In this document: one piece after another, positions 53,223 through 63,224 of the stretch
Layout of the letters: each line of letters opens with the position of its first letter
Numbering within the stretch: position 1 is the stretch's first letter
Assembly (NCBI RefSeq): GCF_023540835.1
Contig: NZ_JALKCU010000002.1
Location: 1-64,000, forward strand
Reading direction: 5' to 3'
From: Marivivens geojensis
GTDB taxonomy: Bacteria > Pseudomonadota > Alphaproteobacteria > Rhodobacterales > Rhodobacteraceae
DNA length: 64,000 nt
Program-made: the position numbers and the translations under genes
Notes under the pieces: generated by a model
Database searches by the model: none
The model's input: only the letters and a program-made list of their open reading frames with translations
Told to the model about the DNA's origin: nothing

Positions 53223-54551
53223 TTACCACCGACGTTCAAAACGGCGGCGCAGGATGACCGCGATTACGTTCATAGCGAGGAGGAACACCAACAAGATGAT
53301 GATACCCCCCCAAGCCCGTTCGTAATAGGCTGGATCAGCGCGTTTGGCCCATTCGTAGATTTGAGCAGGCATTGCGGAGTTCGGAGACAGGAAGCCGTCG
53401 ATCGGACCTGTCGGATAGTTCGTCGCGATAAAGCCAACCATACCGATCAACAAAAGCGGTGCAGTTTCACCCAACGCCTGCGCCAAGCCGATGATTGTGC
53501 CCGTCAAAATTCCGGGCATGGCGAGAGGTAGGACATGGTGAAACACTGACTGCATTTTCGAGGCCCCTACCCCAAGCGCGGCTTCGCGGATCGACGGTGG
53601 AACAGCTTTGAGCGCGGCGCGGGTCGAGATAATGATCGTCGGCAGGGTCATCAATGTCAGCACCAGACCGCCAACCAGAGGCGCGGACTTGGGCAGATGG
53701 CCGATCTGGATGAATACCGCAACGCCCAAGATACCGAACACGATCGACGGTACCGCCGCGAGGTTCGAGATGTTCACCTCGATCAAGTCTGTCCAGCGGC
53801 TCTTTGGCGCGAATTCTTCGAGGTAGATCGATGCTGCAACACCAATCGGGAGCGACAGCAAAAGAACGACAAACATCATGAACAGCGAGCCGAGGATGGA
53901 TACGCCCATGCCCGCTTGCTCTGGACGTTCCTCGGACGCATCCGAGCCGATGATGAAATCGATATTGAACCGTTTTACGACCATGCCAATGTCACGCATC
54001 TGGTCAACCAGATCGAGGTGAGCCGCATCGAGGTTCTTATCGTTCGCGAGAGAGTCGCGGGTCACGCGGCCTTTCAAATAGCCATCGACGCGCGAGGAGG
54101 TCAGGAAATCAAAGGAAACCGTGTCGCCGATGCGGTTAGGGTTCGCCAAAACGAATTCACGCATTTGCGCAGGCGCCGAGGACGATAGCATGTCACCGAG
54201 TTTACCAGCATCCATATCTGTTTCGATGTTCGCCTCAGCCACTTCGGTCAAAAGCGCCGCTTCGATCATCTTGCGATACTGCGACGTTTTCATCATCGAT
54301 GCTTCAGCCGCTTCAATCGCAGCCGCGTCGAGGGTCACAGGAACCGTTACAAACGTCTGACGGAACGCGCGGCTACCGTTGAATGTAATCGCGGTCACAA
54401 GAAGGATCAGAAATACGCAGCCGATGGCAATTGCGGTGATGCCATACCACTTGAATCGCGCCTCAACAGCATTGCGTTTGCGCGTGCGGGCATCCTGAAC
54501 GAGCAGCGATGATTTACCCGATGCGGAGTTATTTGCGGACGCGTCGGTCAT
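53223..54551 (-). CDS. pstA: Phosphate ABC transporter permease PstA
   Basis: A 442-aa permease, longer than the E. coli protein because of an N-terminal DUF3333-type periplasmic domain (about 70-215) after the first membrane segment, as in other alphaproteobacteria. The C-terminal half has the ABC permease domain with [29 protein letters not shown]. It overlaps the pstC end by 4 bp. Confidence 0.95.
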   Translation of the reverse strand: MTDASANNSASGKSSLLVQDARTRKRNAVEARFKWYGITAIAIGCVFLILLVTAITFNGSRAFRQTFVTVPVTLDAAAIEAAEASMMKTSQYRKMIEAALLTEVAEANIETDMDAGKLGDMLSSSAPAQMREFVLANPNRIGDTVSFDFLTSSRVDGYLKGRVTRDSLANDKNLDAAHLDLVDQMRDIGMVVKRFNIDFIIGSDASEERPEQAGMGVSILGSLFMMFVVLLLSLPIGVAASIYLEEFAPKSRWTDLIEVNISNLAAVPSIVFGILGVAVFIQIGHLPKSAPLVGGLVLTLMTLPTIIISTRAALKAVPPSIREAALGVGASKMQSVFHHVLPLAMPGILTGTIIGLAQALGETAPLLLIGMVGFIATNYPTGPIDGFLSPNSAMPAQIYEWAKRADPAYYERAWGGIIILLVFLLAMNVIAVILRRRFERRW

Positions 54552-56020
54552 TCGTATTGCTCCCGATATTTACGGACAATGTAGAGGGCGAGAATGTTCA
54601 GCCCGAGGGTAACGACAAAAAGTGTCATACCCAACGCAAAGGCGACCAGGGCGGTGGCCGAAGCAAAATCGGTGTCACCCGTCAGCTGGGCCACGATACG
54701 GGTGGTGACAGTGGTCATCGCATCGAACGGGTTCAACGATAGCTGCGCCGCAGCCCCTGCCCCGAGCACAACGATCATCGTTTCACCGATGGCGCGCGAT
54801 GCCGCCAAAAGAACCGCCCCGACAATACCAGGCAGAGCAGCGGGTAATACGACTTGCTTGATCGTCTCCGACTTTGTTGCGCCGAGGCCATAAGAGCCAT
54901 CGCGCATTGCCTGAGGCACAGCGTTGATGATGTCGTCAGAGAGCGACGAAACGAAGGGGATCAACATGATGCCCATGACGAGGCCAGCAGTCATCGCAGC
55001 ATCGGCACTGCCCATCCACTGAACGCCCAAGACCCCACCGTCGCCAAAGGCAGACTTCAACAGTGGTCCAACGGTCAGAAGAGCAAACAAACCGTAAACG
55101 ATAGTCGGGATGCCTGCCAGAACCTCTAGCGCGGGTTTGGCGACGGCACGAACCCCTTTGGAGGCATATTCAGACAGGTAGATCGCAGCGAAAAGTCCAA
55201 TTGGAACAGCCACGAGAAGCGCGATGATCGAGATGTACACGGTGCCCCACATCAACGGCAGAATGCCTAGATCGCTTTCGCCTTGGAAACGGGGGAGCCA
55301 GCTCAAACCAAAGAAAAAGTCAGTGGCCGAATACATGCCGAAGAACTTCACGGTATTGAAGATCAGGGACAGAACGATGCCGATTGTGGTCAGGATAGCG
55401 ATCGATGCGGCCGTGATCAGTACGTAGCGCACAAAGGTTTCAACCTGATTGCGGGCCCAGAGGTCTGGACGAATTTTTGTCAGGGCAAAGGCGCCGCCTG
55501 CAATAGCTGCAGCCAAAACAACGATGGTTTTAAACAGTGTTCCCGTCGCGTTCATGTCACGTGATGCACGTGCGGCGTCGAGGATTTCAGGGGTGATATC
55601 AGAGCCTACGACCTTTCCGACTTGGGACAGAAGGCCTTTGATGTTGTCTGTCTCAGCATTCAGTGCCGCAACTTCGTTATCTGTGATCGCGCCTGCAGCA
55701 ATCGCGGCGTCCAGACCTTCGGAAACATTTGTAACGTTAGACAAAACCAGACCCAGCGTCGCACTGTCAGACGCCTCAACCGATGTAATCATCGGGGCAA
55801 TCGACATGTTCACGATAATGGGCTGAGCGATCATCCAAACGGCAAGGATCACAATCGACGGAACCATCGCGCCAATTGCCGTATTCCAGCCGTAAAATCC
55901 AGGGAGAGAATGAAGTTTGCGAGAGTCGCCGCCTGCACTCTGTACTGCACGCTGCCGGCCCAAAACAAACGCAACCGATGCGATGATGATGAGGGCAATT
56001 AAAATCCAGAGAAACGGCAT
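54548..56020 (-). CDS. pstC: Phosphate ABC transporter permease PstC
   Basis: A 490-aa permease with a long N-terminal extension (two membrane segments and a periplasmic part, about 1-180) and the permease core, with AMRDGSYGLGATKSETIKQVVLPAALPGIVGA. The long form is usual in alphaproteobacteria. It follows a terminator-like hairpin downstream of pstS, so it is probably expressed at a lower level than PstS. Confidence 0.95.
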   Translation of the reverse strand: MPFLWILIALIIIASVAFVLGRQRAVQSAGGDSRKLHSLPGFYGWNTAIGAMVPSIVILAVWMIAQPIIVNMSIAPMITSVEASDSATLGLVLSNVTNVSEGLDAAIAAGAITDNEVAALNAETDNIKGLLSQVGKVVGSDITPEILDAARASRDMNATGTLFKTIVVLAAAIAGGAFALTKIRPDLWARNQVETFVRYVLITAASIAILTTIGIVLSLIFNTVKFFGMYSATDFFFGLSWLPRFQGESDLGILPLMWGTVYISIIALLVAVPIGLFAAIYLSEYASKGVRAVAKPALEVLAGIPTIVYGLFALLTVGPLLKSAFGDGGVLGVQWMGSADAAMTAGLVMGIMLIPFVSSLSDDIINAVPQAMRDGSYGLGATKSETIKQVVLPAALPGIVGAVLLAASRAIGETMIVVLGAGAAAQLSLNPFDAMTTVTTRIVAQLTGDTDFASATALVAFALGMTLFVVTLGLNILALYIVRKYREQYE

Positions 56021-56063
56021 GGGGACCCCAAATGCGTAAATTCTTGTTTGTGCCTTTAGACAT

Positions 56064-56096
56064 GAAAAAGCGGAAGGACGGAACCCGTCCCTCCGC
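56064..56096 (-). terminator. Attenuating terminator between pstS and pstC
   Basis: On the minus strand GCGGAGGGACGG, loop GTT, CCGTCCTTCCGC then five T residues. It sits 15 nt after the pstS stop and before pstC. Partial read-through gives more PstS than membrane components, as known for other binding-protein operons. Confidence 0.85.
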
Positions 56097-56110
56097 GTAT
56101 TCGAGGTCGA

Positions 56111-57148
56111 TTAGTTCGAACCCATGGTCACTTCGTTAGCAACCATTGCTTGGGTTGCTGCCAGTTCCGGATCCGAAACCAGACCGTAAGCTGCGAGCGG
56201 GCCATCAGGACCAGCGAGTTCGTCAGAAACGAAGAACTGAGCGTACTCTTTCAGGCCAGGGATTGCGCCGATGTGAGCTGCTTTGATGTAGAAGTACAGC
56301 GGACGCGATACAGGGTATTCTGCTGCAGCGATCGATGCAGTCGAAGGAACAACGCCGTTCATGGTCGCAACCTGAAGTTTGTCAGTGTTGTTTTCGTAGA
56401 ATGCCAGACCGAACACGCCGATGCCGTTGGTGTCAGCAGCGATACGTGCGAGGGTCTCAGTGTAGTCGCCGTCGATGTCCACAGACAGACCGTCGCCACG
56501 GATGGTCATACATGCTTCTTCAGCAGCGTCTTCGTCACCACCGTTGATCTCGAGAATTGCAGCCATCGCGCCAGTGTCTTCACAACCCTGAAGGATAACT
56601 TTCTCGTCGAATACTTCGCGGGTACCGTGCTTGGTGCCTGGGATGAAGGCTTGGATCGGCTGGTCAGCGAATTTTTCGTTTACTTCAGCCCAGTTGGTGT
56701 TCGGGTTTGCAACCATTGCACCGTCAACTGGCAGTTCAGCAGCCAGAGCAAGGTACCAGTCAGACGGCGTGAACTCGAACGAGTTGCCGTTGATGTCGGA
56801 TGCGAACACGATGCCGTCATAGCCAATGCGAACTTGGATAATGTCGGTTACGCCGTTTGCAGCGCATGTTTCAATTTCCGACGATTTGATAGCGCGCGAA
56901 GCGTTTGCGATGTCGATGGTGTTCTCGCCTACGCCTTCACAGAAAGCTTTGAGGCCAGCAGACGAACCGCCCGATTCTACAACGGGGGTCGGGAAATCGG
57001 TGTTTTCACCGAATGCTTCTGCAACGATCGAAGCGTAAGGCAGAACGGTCGACGAACCAGCGATCTGGACGTTGTCACGTGCTACTGCTGCAGTTGCGGA
57101 TACGGCGGCGATCGCCAGGGTCGAGGCGGTCAGTTTCATGAACGACAT
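56111..57148 (-). CDS. pstS: Phosphate-binding periplasmic protein
   Basis: A 345-aa binding protein with a Sec signal peptide (1-23, ending ATAAVA). Phosphate-binding loops: AGSSTVLPY near the N-terminus and ESGGSSAGLKAFCEG. Codon bias is strong and the Pho box lies 73-114 bp upstream. Binds phosphate and passes it to PstC-PstA. Confidence 0.96.
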   Translation of the reverse strand: MSFMKLTASTLAIAAVSATAAVARDNVQIAGSSTVLPYASIVAEAFGENTDFPTPVVESGGSSAGLKAFCEGVGENTIDIANASRAIKSSEIETCAANGVTDIIQVRIGYDGIVFASDINGNSFEFTPSDWYLALAAELPVDGAMVANPNTNWAEVNEKFADQPIQAFIPGTKHGTREVFDEKVILQGCEDTGAMAAILEINGGDEDAAEEACMTIRGDGLSVDIDGDYTETLARIAADTNGIGVFGLAFYENNTDKLQVATMNGVVPSTASIAAAEYPVSRPLYFYIKAAHIGAIPGLKEYAQFFVSDELAGPDGPLAAYGLVSDPELAATQAMVANEVTMGSN

Positions 57149-57220
57149 TAATAAACTCCTGTCTGTCAGACATGGGCCACACGCGAGCCGCGTGACCTAT
57201 GCGCCCCAACTAAGGACGGC

Positions 57221-57262
57221 GTGACAACCTTTTGTGACAGTTTTGTAAGAGTTTTATGACAG
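57221..57262 (-). promoter_or_regulatory. Pho box upstream of pstS
   Basis: On the minus strand: CTGTCATAAAA, CTCTTACAAAA, CTGTCACAAAA and a partial GGTTGTCAC, that is 11-bp direct repeats in a row. This is the PhoB-binding pattern CTGTCAYAAAA. It lies between phoR and pstS and should activate pstS-pstCAB-phoU-phoB in low phosphate. Confidence 0.9.
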
Positions 57263-57284
57263 CCTAAGATTTTTGCAGAAAACT

Positions 57285-58376
57285 TCACTCAACAGGCAAA
57301 ATGACTGCGAACTCAGTGCCCTCATTCACGACCGAATTAATTCTCAGGCGCCCGCGATGACGGCTGATGATATGTTTTACGATTGCAAGCCCAAGGCCAG
57401 TGCCGCCAACCTCGCGGCTACGGTGACTATCAACACGGTAGAATCGTTCAGTCAGGCGAGCAATGTGATGCGCTGCAATACCTTCACCGTAATCCCGAAC
57501 GCGTACTGTAATACCCTGCCCACGCAAAAGTGCGCTTTCTTGGGCCTCGTCGATGATGACGTCGATCTTGCCGCCACGCGCCCCGTATTTGATCGCGTTT
57601 TCGATGAGATTGCGAAACACCTGTCGCAATTGGTTTTCATCACCCGGAATGGGAGGAACCGTGGTCGGGAAATGTGTGGTGATTGTGACGGACGCCTTTT
57701 CCGCTACAGGCGCAAGGGCGAGGATTGTCGAATTGAGGATCGCATCGAGGTTAACAGGTTGAACGGGACGAATGCGTTCGTTCTCCTCAACCTTACTCAG
57801 CGACAAGAGGTCCGAGACAAGCTGCGACATCCGTGTGGCTTCTTGTTCCATAATGGACAAAAACCGATCCTGCGCCTTGGGGTCATTCCGTGCAGGCCCA
57901 CGCAGCGTTTCGATAAAGCCCATCAGCGCGGTAAGTGGCGTTTTCAGTTCATGACTGACGTTGGCCACAAAATCGCGACGCATCTTACCCGCATCTTCAA
58001 TATCGGTGAGGTCTTCGAAGGTGATTAGGACAGAAGTCCCTTTGCCCGTTTCAATCGGAGCAATGTTGACCCGAAACGTCGTATCGCGCCCGCTATCACG
58101 CCCGAGGTAGCGTGATTCTTGTTTTGTCTTTGTGCGAAAAACCGTCTCGATCGCGTCGAGGATATTGGGTTGTCGTAACCCCGTAATGCAGTGGCGCCCT
58201 ACGATTTCCTGACCCAACAAGGATCGGGCATGCCCATTGGCAACGGTGATCCGTTCGTCTGGTCCAATGATCAAAGCCACGAGTGGCAGTGCTTGGACGA
58301 TTTGGGCGGGCGTTGGGATATCTGGCGTCATGCCGCTATTCGTAGCGTCCGTTTGTTTCCTCGCAAGTCTTTTCAA
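57285..58376 (-). CDS. phoR: Phosphate regulon sensor histidine kinase, soluble form
   Basis: Up to 363 aa: PAS domain (about 25-110, LPLVALIIGPDERITVAN), HisKA with NVSHELKTPLTALMGF and HATPase with RNLIENAIKYG and GGTGLGLAIVKH. There is no N-terminal membrane segment, unlike the E. coli protein, so it is soluble or held at the membrane by PhoU/PstB. The longest start is TTG at 58376, close to a GGGGGAG; ATG at 58331 is an alternative. Its place next to pstS fixes the role. Confidence 0.9.
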   Translation of the reverse strand: MKRLARKQTDATNSGMTPDIPTPAQIVQALPLVALIIGPDERITVANGHARSLLGQEIVGRHCITGLRQPNILDAIETVFRTKTKQESRYLGRDSGRDTTFRVNIAPIETGKGTSVLITFEDLTDIEDAGKMRRDFVANVSHELKTPLTALMGFIETLRGPARNDPKAQDRFLSIMEQEATRMSQLVSDLLSLSKVEENERIRPVQPVNLDAILNSTILALAPVAEKASVTITTHFPTTVPPIPGDENQLRQVFRNLIENAIKYGARGGKIDVIIDEAQESALLRGQGITVRVRDYGEGIAAHHIARLTERFYRVDSHRSREVGGTGLGLAIVKHIISRHRGRLRINSVVNEGTEFAVILPVE

Positions 58377-58481
58377 CTCCCCCTTAACGGTGATTGCGAC
58401 ATGAGAAATACTCCGTATAATTGTATACGCAGTGGGTGACTCTGACTGCGTGACGAACGACTAAGAGTGGGGAAATCGGGG

Positions 58482-58862
58482 ATGGGAACCCTAAGAGCAA
58501 CGCGCCTGCGCAGTACTGCGCAGCGATCTGTGATGCTTGTGATCGGACAGAAATCCGATTGGGCTGATCCGGGTATTGCAGCCGAGGTTGCCGATTACCA
58601 CTACGTCGATTTTTCAGAATTAGACCAAACGCTTCTGGCGCGCATTCAACCCGACACTGTTGTGTCGTCCCTCTTTGGTCATGGGTTTGATGCGATTGAT
58701 ATTGCAAAGCAACTTTATCAGCTTAGGTTTACGGGGCGCTACCGCGCGCTCACTGGAAACTTGCCAAACCCCGACATGGTCCGACGCGAAGTCGCACAAG
58801 TTGCACCAGGTTTGGATTTTGACGTTCTCAACTTCTTAGCGCCTAAAATCACTCTGCATTGA
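58482..58862 (+). CDS. Conserved hypothetical protein
   Basis: A 126-aa protein ([12 protein letters not shown]) with a Rossmann-like or receiver-like pattern ([61 protein letters not shown]). The Asp residues of a true receiver domain are not all present. A start 15 bp upstream (58467) is possible. It ends 14 bp inside the convergent carbonic-anhydrase-like gene. No function is known to me. Confidence 0.7.
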   Translation: MGTLRATRLRSTAQRSVMLVIGQKSDWADPGIAAEVADYHYVDFSELDQTLLARIQPDTVVSSLFGHGFDAIDIAKQLYQLRFTGRYRALTGNLPNPDMVRREVAQVAPGLDFDVLNFLAPKITLH

Positions 58863-59376
58863 TCGCTCTGAGTCCGGTGCGATAACGCTCCGCATTTTTC
58901 TGATAGCTCAGCGCGGATCTGGTCAGACCTTCGATTGCGTCTTCGGTCAGGGTGCGAATGATTTTACCTGGTGCGCCCATGACGAGTGAGCCATCGGGGA
59001 TAACCTTGCCTTCGGTGATTAACGCCCCTGCCCCGATCAGGCAGTTTTTACCAACCACGGCACCGTTCATCACCATCGCACCCATCCCGATCAATGTGTT
59101 GTCGCCAATAGTGCAGCCGTGCAGCATAACCTTGTGACCGATGGTGCAGTTTTTACCGATGGTGAGCGGATACCCCATATCGGTGTGAAGCACGCTGTTT
59201 TCTTGGATATTGCTGCCCTCGCCGAGCGTGAGCATTTCGTTATCACCGCGCAGCGTTGACCCAAACCAGACCGACGATTTCGCTGCCAGTGTCACCTTGC
59301 CGATAAGGTTTACATCGTCGGCAACCCACGCAGTGTCATCGATAATCGGGGCGATTCCATCGAGTTCGTAAATCAT
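58849..59376 (-). CDS. Gamma carbonic anhydrase family protein
   Basis: A 175-aa left-handed beta-helix protein with hexapeptide repeats ([49 protein letters not shown]). The metal-binding His residues occur in GHKVMLHG. Members hydrate CO2 or have lost the activity (YrdA/PaaY type); the sequence alone does not settle this. It overlaps gmk by 4 bp on the same strand. Confidence 0.9.
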   Translation of the reverse strand: MIYELDGIAPIIDDTAWVADDVNLIGKVTLAAKSSVWFGSTLRGDNEMLTLGEGSNIQENSVLHTDMGYPLTIGKNCTIGHKVMLHGCTIGDNTLIGMGAMVMNGAVVGKNCLIGAGALITEGKVIPDGSLVMGAPGKIIRTLTEDAIEGLTRSALSYQKNAERYRTGLRAINAE

Positions 59377-60020
59377 CTGGCTTCAAACTCCTTGTTCAAT
59401 GCGCGGACAAATTCATTCAACCCTGGTTGACGATTAGCACGGGACCGCTCGGCCATGAGGATCGTTTTCAGCTCGGCCTCGGCTGCATCCACGTCGCGGT
59501 TCACGATCACGTAGTCATATTCGGCCCAATGGCTGATTTCATCGCGGCTTTGGGCCATGCGGTTCGCAATCACCTCGTCGCTGTCTTGGGCACGTCCACG
59601 CAGGCGCGTTTCCAGATCGGCTATCGACGGAGGAAGAATGAAGATCGACACAACATCATTTGCCAAAGCTGAACGTCTGATTTGCTGACCGCCTTGCCAA
59701 TCGATGTCGAAAATTGTGTCACGACCAGCCATCATTGCTGTCTCAACAGGACCTTTCGGGGTCCCGTAGTAGTTCCCGAAAACCTCCGCATGTTCGAGCA
59801 TTTCACCCGCATCGACCATAGCTTCAAATTCGGCCTTGGTTTTGAAGTAATACTCGACACCATTGGTTTCACCGGGGCGTGGATCGCGCGTCGTGGCGGA
59901 CACCGAGAATGAGAGTGTGGGGTCCCATGCCATCAATCGTTTGGCCAACGTGGATTTCCCTGCCCCAGACGGCGAAGACAAAATGATCAAAAGACCACGG
60001 CGTTGGATGTCAGACATCAA
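59373..60020 (-). CDS. gmk: Guanylate kinase
   Basis: A 215-aa enzyme that converts GMP to GDP. P-loop [11 protein letters not shown] near the N-terminus; [21 protein letters not shown], and GYYG-type GNYYGTP. The start may be Met1 or Met2. It follows the YicC gene with no gap, a known pairing. Confidence 0.97.
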   Translation of the reverse strand: MMSDIQRRGLLIILSSPSGAGKSTLAKRLMAWDPTLSFSVSATTRDPRPGETNGVEYYFKTKAEFEAMVDAGEMLEHAEVFGNYYGTPKGPVETAMMAGRDTIFDIDWQGGQQIRRSALANDVVSIFILPPSIADLETRLRGRAQDSDEVIANRMAQSRDEISHWAEYDYVIVNRDVDAAEAELKTILMAERSRANRQPGLNEFVRALNKEFEAR

Positions 60021-60911
60021 TTACTCCACATTCTGAATTTGTTCGCGCATCTGTTCGATGACGGCTTTTAGCTCTAACCCAACGGCCGTAAGCGCAACAG
60101 CCTGAGATTTCGAACACAGGGTATTGGCTTCACGGTTAAATTCCTGCGCGAGGAAGTCGAGCTTGCGTCCTGCAGGAGCAGGATCGCTGATCAATTCACG
60201 GGCTGCGGCGACATGGGCGCGAAGGCGATCCAATTCTTCGGTTACGTCCTGTTTTACCGCAAGGACAGCGAGCTCTTGGGCAAGTCGTTGATCATCGACC
60301 TCTGCAATATCATCGAGCACGCGTTTCATTGCAGACGTGAGTGCCGTGCGAACATCAGCCTTTCGTTCTTCGGCAGTAATTTTAGCCTTTTCAATGAGTT
60401 CTTCGATCTTGTTCAGTTGATCCGTCACAACCGCATGAAGCGCCCGCCCTTCCGTTGCCCGCATCGCGGCGAAATCGTCGAGCAAGGGGCCAAAGTCGTC
60501 GGTCAAATGTTTGAGTAGGCCTTCGTCATCTTCTGTCAGGTTTGTCGGAACGAAAACGCCTTTGATATTGAGAATTTCAGCCGAAGTTGGGGTGTTGACC
60601 TGCAACCCCATTGCCGCGGCACGTGCTTCAATACGGCCGATCGCTTCTAACGCGCGGTCCAATGCTGCTGTGTCGACATCAAGTTTTTTATCGGTCTCGT
60701 CCCGCGTGAGGCGCAGGTTCAACGTGATGTTGCCCCGCGAAAACCGTTTGGTCAAAGACGCGCGCACCGACTGTTCCAGCCCTTCAATGCCGTCTGGGAG
60801 ACGCAGACGAAGGTCGAGTCCCCGTGCGTTCACGCTGCGGATATCCCAACTCCATTGGGTCCCGCCATGTGCGCCCGTGCGGCTGGCGAATGCGGTCATT
60901 GATCGGATCAC
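60021..60911 (-). CDS. yicC: YicC/YloC family endoribonuclease-like protein
   Basis: A 297-aa protein starting (V)IRSMTAFASRTG. The GTG start at 60911 is supported by AAAGGAG 8 bases upstream; the frame opens further but without support. N-terminal YicC domain (about 1-155, GTQWSWDIRSVNARGLDLRLRLPDG) and C-terminal DUF1732 (about 205-297, KLDFLAQEFNREANTLCSK). E. coli YicC is reported to affect RNA stability. Adjacent to gmk. Confidence 0.93.
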   Translation of the reverse strand: MIRSMTAFASRTGAHGGTQWSWDIRSVNARGLDLRLRLPDGIEGLEQSVRASLTKRFSRGNITLNLRLTRDETDKKLDVDTAALDRALEAIGRIEARAAAMGLQVNTPTSAEILNIKGVFVPTNLTEDDEGLLKHLTDDFGPLLDDFAAMRATEGRALHAVVTDQLNKIEELIEKAKITAEERKADVRTALTSAMKRVLDDIAEVDDQRLAQELAVLAVKQDVTEELDRLRAHVAAARELISDPAPAGRKLDFLAQEFNREANTLCSKSQAVALTAVGLELKAVIEQMREQIQNVE

Positions 60912-61062
60912 GATGGCCTCTCCTTTTGTATCCAATGGCTTAATGCAAATTGGGGCACTGCGGCAAGTGGCGCGAGGGCCTGTTAACCTTGATGCGCGAA
61001 GGGTCGTGTCAATTTGAATGAATTGTTTTATGAATTTGAAAGACCCGTTAAGGATGTGCGAC

Positions 61063-61677
61063 ATGGACACGCCACACCAATCAAATAACGAAACGCTCAA
61101 GGTGCTAGAAACCTATTGGCATGAACTGCGTGGTCCGCAGACACTGCCTGAACGTCGTGCCATTGATCCGACGCGGATCGACGCGGCATTACCGTTTTCC
61201 TTCATTCTAGAACGTGTAGCCCCTGGCGTTGGTCGCTTGCGCGTCAGTGGGCAAAAAATCAACGACCTCTTAATGATGGAGGCGCGCGGTATGCCTTTGT
61301 CTATGCTGTTTGAACCCTCTGAAAGGGATCGTTTGCAGACCTATGTTGAGGCGTGCTTTGCCGATCCAGCGATTGTCGAACTGTCACTGACCACACAACG
61401 CGGTTTGTCGCGGCCAAAGTTTATTGGTCGGCTCCTTTTGATGCCGCTCGCGGGTGTGAACGGTATCCCTACGCGAGCGCTCGGTGCGATTGTCACTGAA
61501 GGGATTCAGGGTCGTAGCGCGCGACGGTTCTCAATCGATGGAGCCGTCCCTATACGCCATGAGAAAACTAACATGGCCCCCATGCAGGCCTTTGATCAGG
61601 CGCTCTATGCGGGCGAACGAAAAAGGCCGACCCAACGGCCGGCCCTTCGTTTGGTTGTCGACAACGACCGCGATTAA
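61063..61677 (+). CDS. PAS_5-type domain protein
   Basis: A 204-aa protein with a PAS_5-like domain (about 15-150; [51 protein letters not shown]). Common in Rhodobacterales, function unknown. Start at 61063 has AAGGA 8 bases upstream; other Met residues in the frame are less well placed. Its end overlaps that of the DAHP synthase gene by 4 bp on the opposite strand. Confidence 0.85.
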   Translation: MDTPHQSNNETLKVLETYWHELRGPQTLPERRAIDPTRIDAALPFSFILERVAPGVGRLRVSGQKINDLLMMEARGMPLSMLFEPSERDRLQTYVEACFADPAIVELSLTTQRGLSRPKFIGRLLLMPLAGVNGIPTRALGAIVTEGIQGRSARRFSIDGAVPIRHEKTNMAPMQAFDQALYAGERKRPTQRPALRLVVDNDRD

Positions 61678-63044
61678 GCGTTTGCCGCTGCTGCCAGCTT
61701 TTCGCGACGCGCAGAGAGCTCTTCCGCAACGAGGAACGCGAGCTCCAACGATTGCGATGCGTTTAGACGCGGGTCGCAGGCTGTGTGGTAACGATCGCTG
61801 AGATCCTCATCGGTCACAGCGCGAACACCACCAGTGCATTCGGTCACGTCTTTACCAGTCATCTCAAAGTGCACACCACCCGGGATCGACCCTTCCGCGT
61901 TGTGAACTGCAAAGAATTCGCGGACCTCACGCAGCACGCTGTCGAACGGACGGGTTTTGTAGCCTGTCGATGACTTGATCGTGTTGCCATGCATCGGGTC
62001 ACAGGTCCAAACAACGTTTGCGCCCTCTTCCTGAACAGCTTTGATCAGTCGCGGCAGATGTTCACCAACGTTGCCCGCACCGAAGCGCGCGATAAGCGTC
62101 AGACGACCTGCTTCGTTTTCGGGGTTCAGCGACGCCATCAGCGATTTCAGGTGACCAGAGGTCATCGAAGGACCGCATTTCAGGCCGATCGGGTTCTGAA
62201 CGCCTTTGCAGAATTCAACGTGAGCCCCGTCAGGCTGACGCGTGCGGTCGCCGATCCAGATCATGTGACCAGAACCCGCAAGCCATTTGCCCGAGGTCGA
62301 ATCCAGACGGCATAGCGCTTCTTCGTATTCCAAAAGCAATGCTTCGTGGCTGGTGAAGAAGTCGACGGTCTGCATCGCATGGTTCGCCTCATCACGAATG
62401 CCAGCAGCATTCATGAAGTCAAGCGTATCGCTGATGCGGGTTGCCAGCTCGCGGTAACGCTCTGCCTCAGGCGAAGCGGTAAAACCAAGCGTCCAAGAGT
62501 GCACTTTGTGCAGGTCGGCGTAGCCACCCGTCGAAAACGCACGAAGAAGGTTTAGTGTTGCAGCGGCTTGCGTGTAGGCCTGCAGCATACGGTCTGGGTC
62601 AGGAATACGAGCTTCCGGTGTGAAGTCGAAACCATTGACGATATCACCACGGTAGCTCGGCAGTTCCGCGCCATTGATCACTTCGGTCGGTGCCGAACGC
62701 GGCTTTGCCATCTGGCCAGCCATACGGCCAACTTTAACGACGGGAACTTTGGCGCCGTAGGTCAGAACCATTGCCATCTGCAACATCACCTTAAAGGTGT
62801 CACGGATGTTATCAGCCGAAAATTCAGCAAAGCTCTCAGCGCAGTCACCACCCTGAAGAAGGAAGGCCTCGCCACGTGAAACCGCACCAAGTTTCGCTTT
62901 GAGTTTGCGTGCCTCGCCAGCAAAGACCAAGGGCGGATAGCTTGCGAGCTTCGCTTCTACAGCGTTCAGCTTTGCCTCATCCGTATAGTCGGGCATCTGA
63001 ACCCGCGGTTTTGCACGCCAGTCCGTTTTCTGCCACTCGGTCAT
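61674..63044 (-). CDS. Class II 3-deoxy-7-phosphoheptulonate synthase
   Basis: A 456-aa type II DAHP synthase joins erythrose 4-phosphate and phosphoenolpyruvate in the first step of the shikimate pathway. Motifs: [58 protein letters not shown]. The start at 63044 has GGAG upstream; the longer frame adds nine residues. Type II is the plant- and actinobacteria-like type also usual in alphaproteobacteria. Confidence 0.96.
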   Translation of the reverse strand: MTEWQKTDWRAKPRVQMPDYTDEAKLNAVEAKLASYPPLVFAGEARKLKAKLGAVSRGEAFLLQGGDCAESFAEFSADNIRDTFKVMLQMAMVLTYGAKVPVVKVGRMAGQMAKPRSAPTEVINGAELPSYRGDIVNGFDFTPEARIPDPDRMLQAYTQAAATLNLLRAFSTGGYADLHKVHSWTLGFTASPEAERYRELATRISDTLDFMNAAGIRDEANHAMQTVDFFTSHEALLLEYEEALCRLDSTSGKWLAGSGHMIWIGDRTRQPDGAHVEFCKGVQNPIGLKCGPSMTSGHLKSLMASLNPENEAGRLTLIARFGAGNVGEHLPRLIKAVQEEGANVVWTCDPMHGNTIKSSTGYKTRPFDSVLREVREFFAVHNAEGSIPGGVHFEMTGKDVTECTGGVRAVTDEDLSDRYHTACDPRLNASQSLELAFLVAEELSARREKLAAAANA

Positions 63045-63224
63045 TGTCTCGCTCCGTTTTGCGTTCAATTTCGACCCGCATAGTCTATTTTAGCGGTATC
63101 AGGACGCGTTTATAGCCTTTGACTTTGACACGGCAACGTAAAAATCACTTTGCCTAAATTATGGTCCGTCCTTTAGCGACATTGGCGTCGCAAACAAACA
63201 ACTCTTGCCTTTGTCGAGAAAAAG

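Noticed and set aside
56150-57151. 333-aa open frame opposite pstS
   Set aside because: It arises from the strong codon bias of pstS; composition (many Cys, Arg) is not protein-like.
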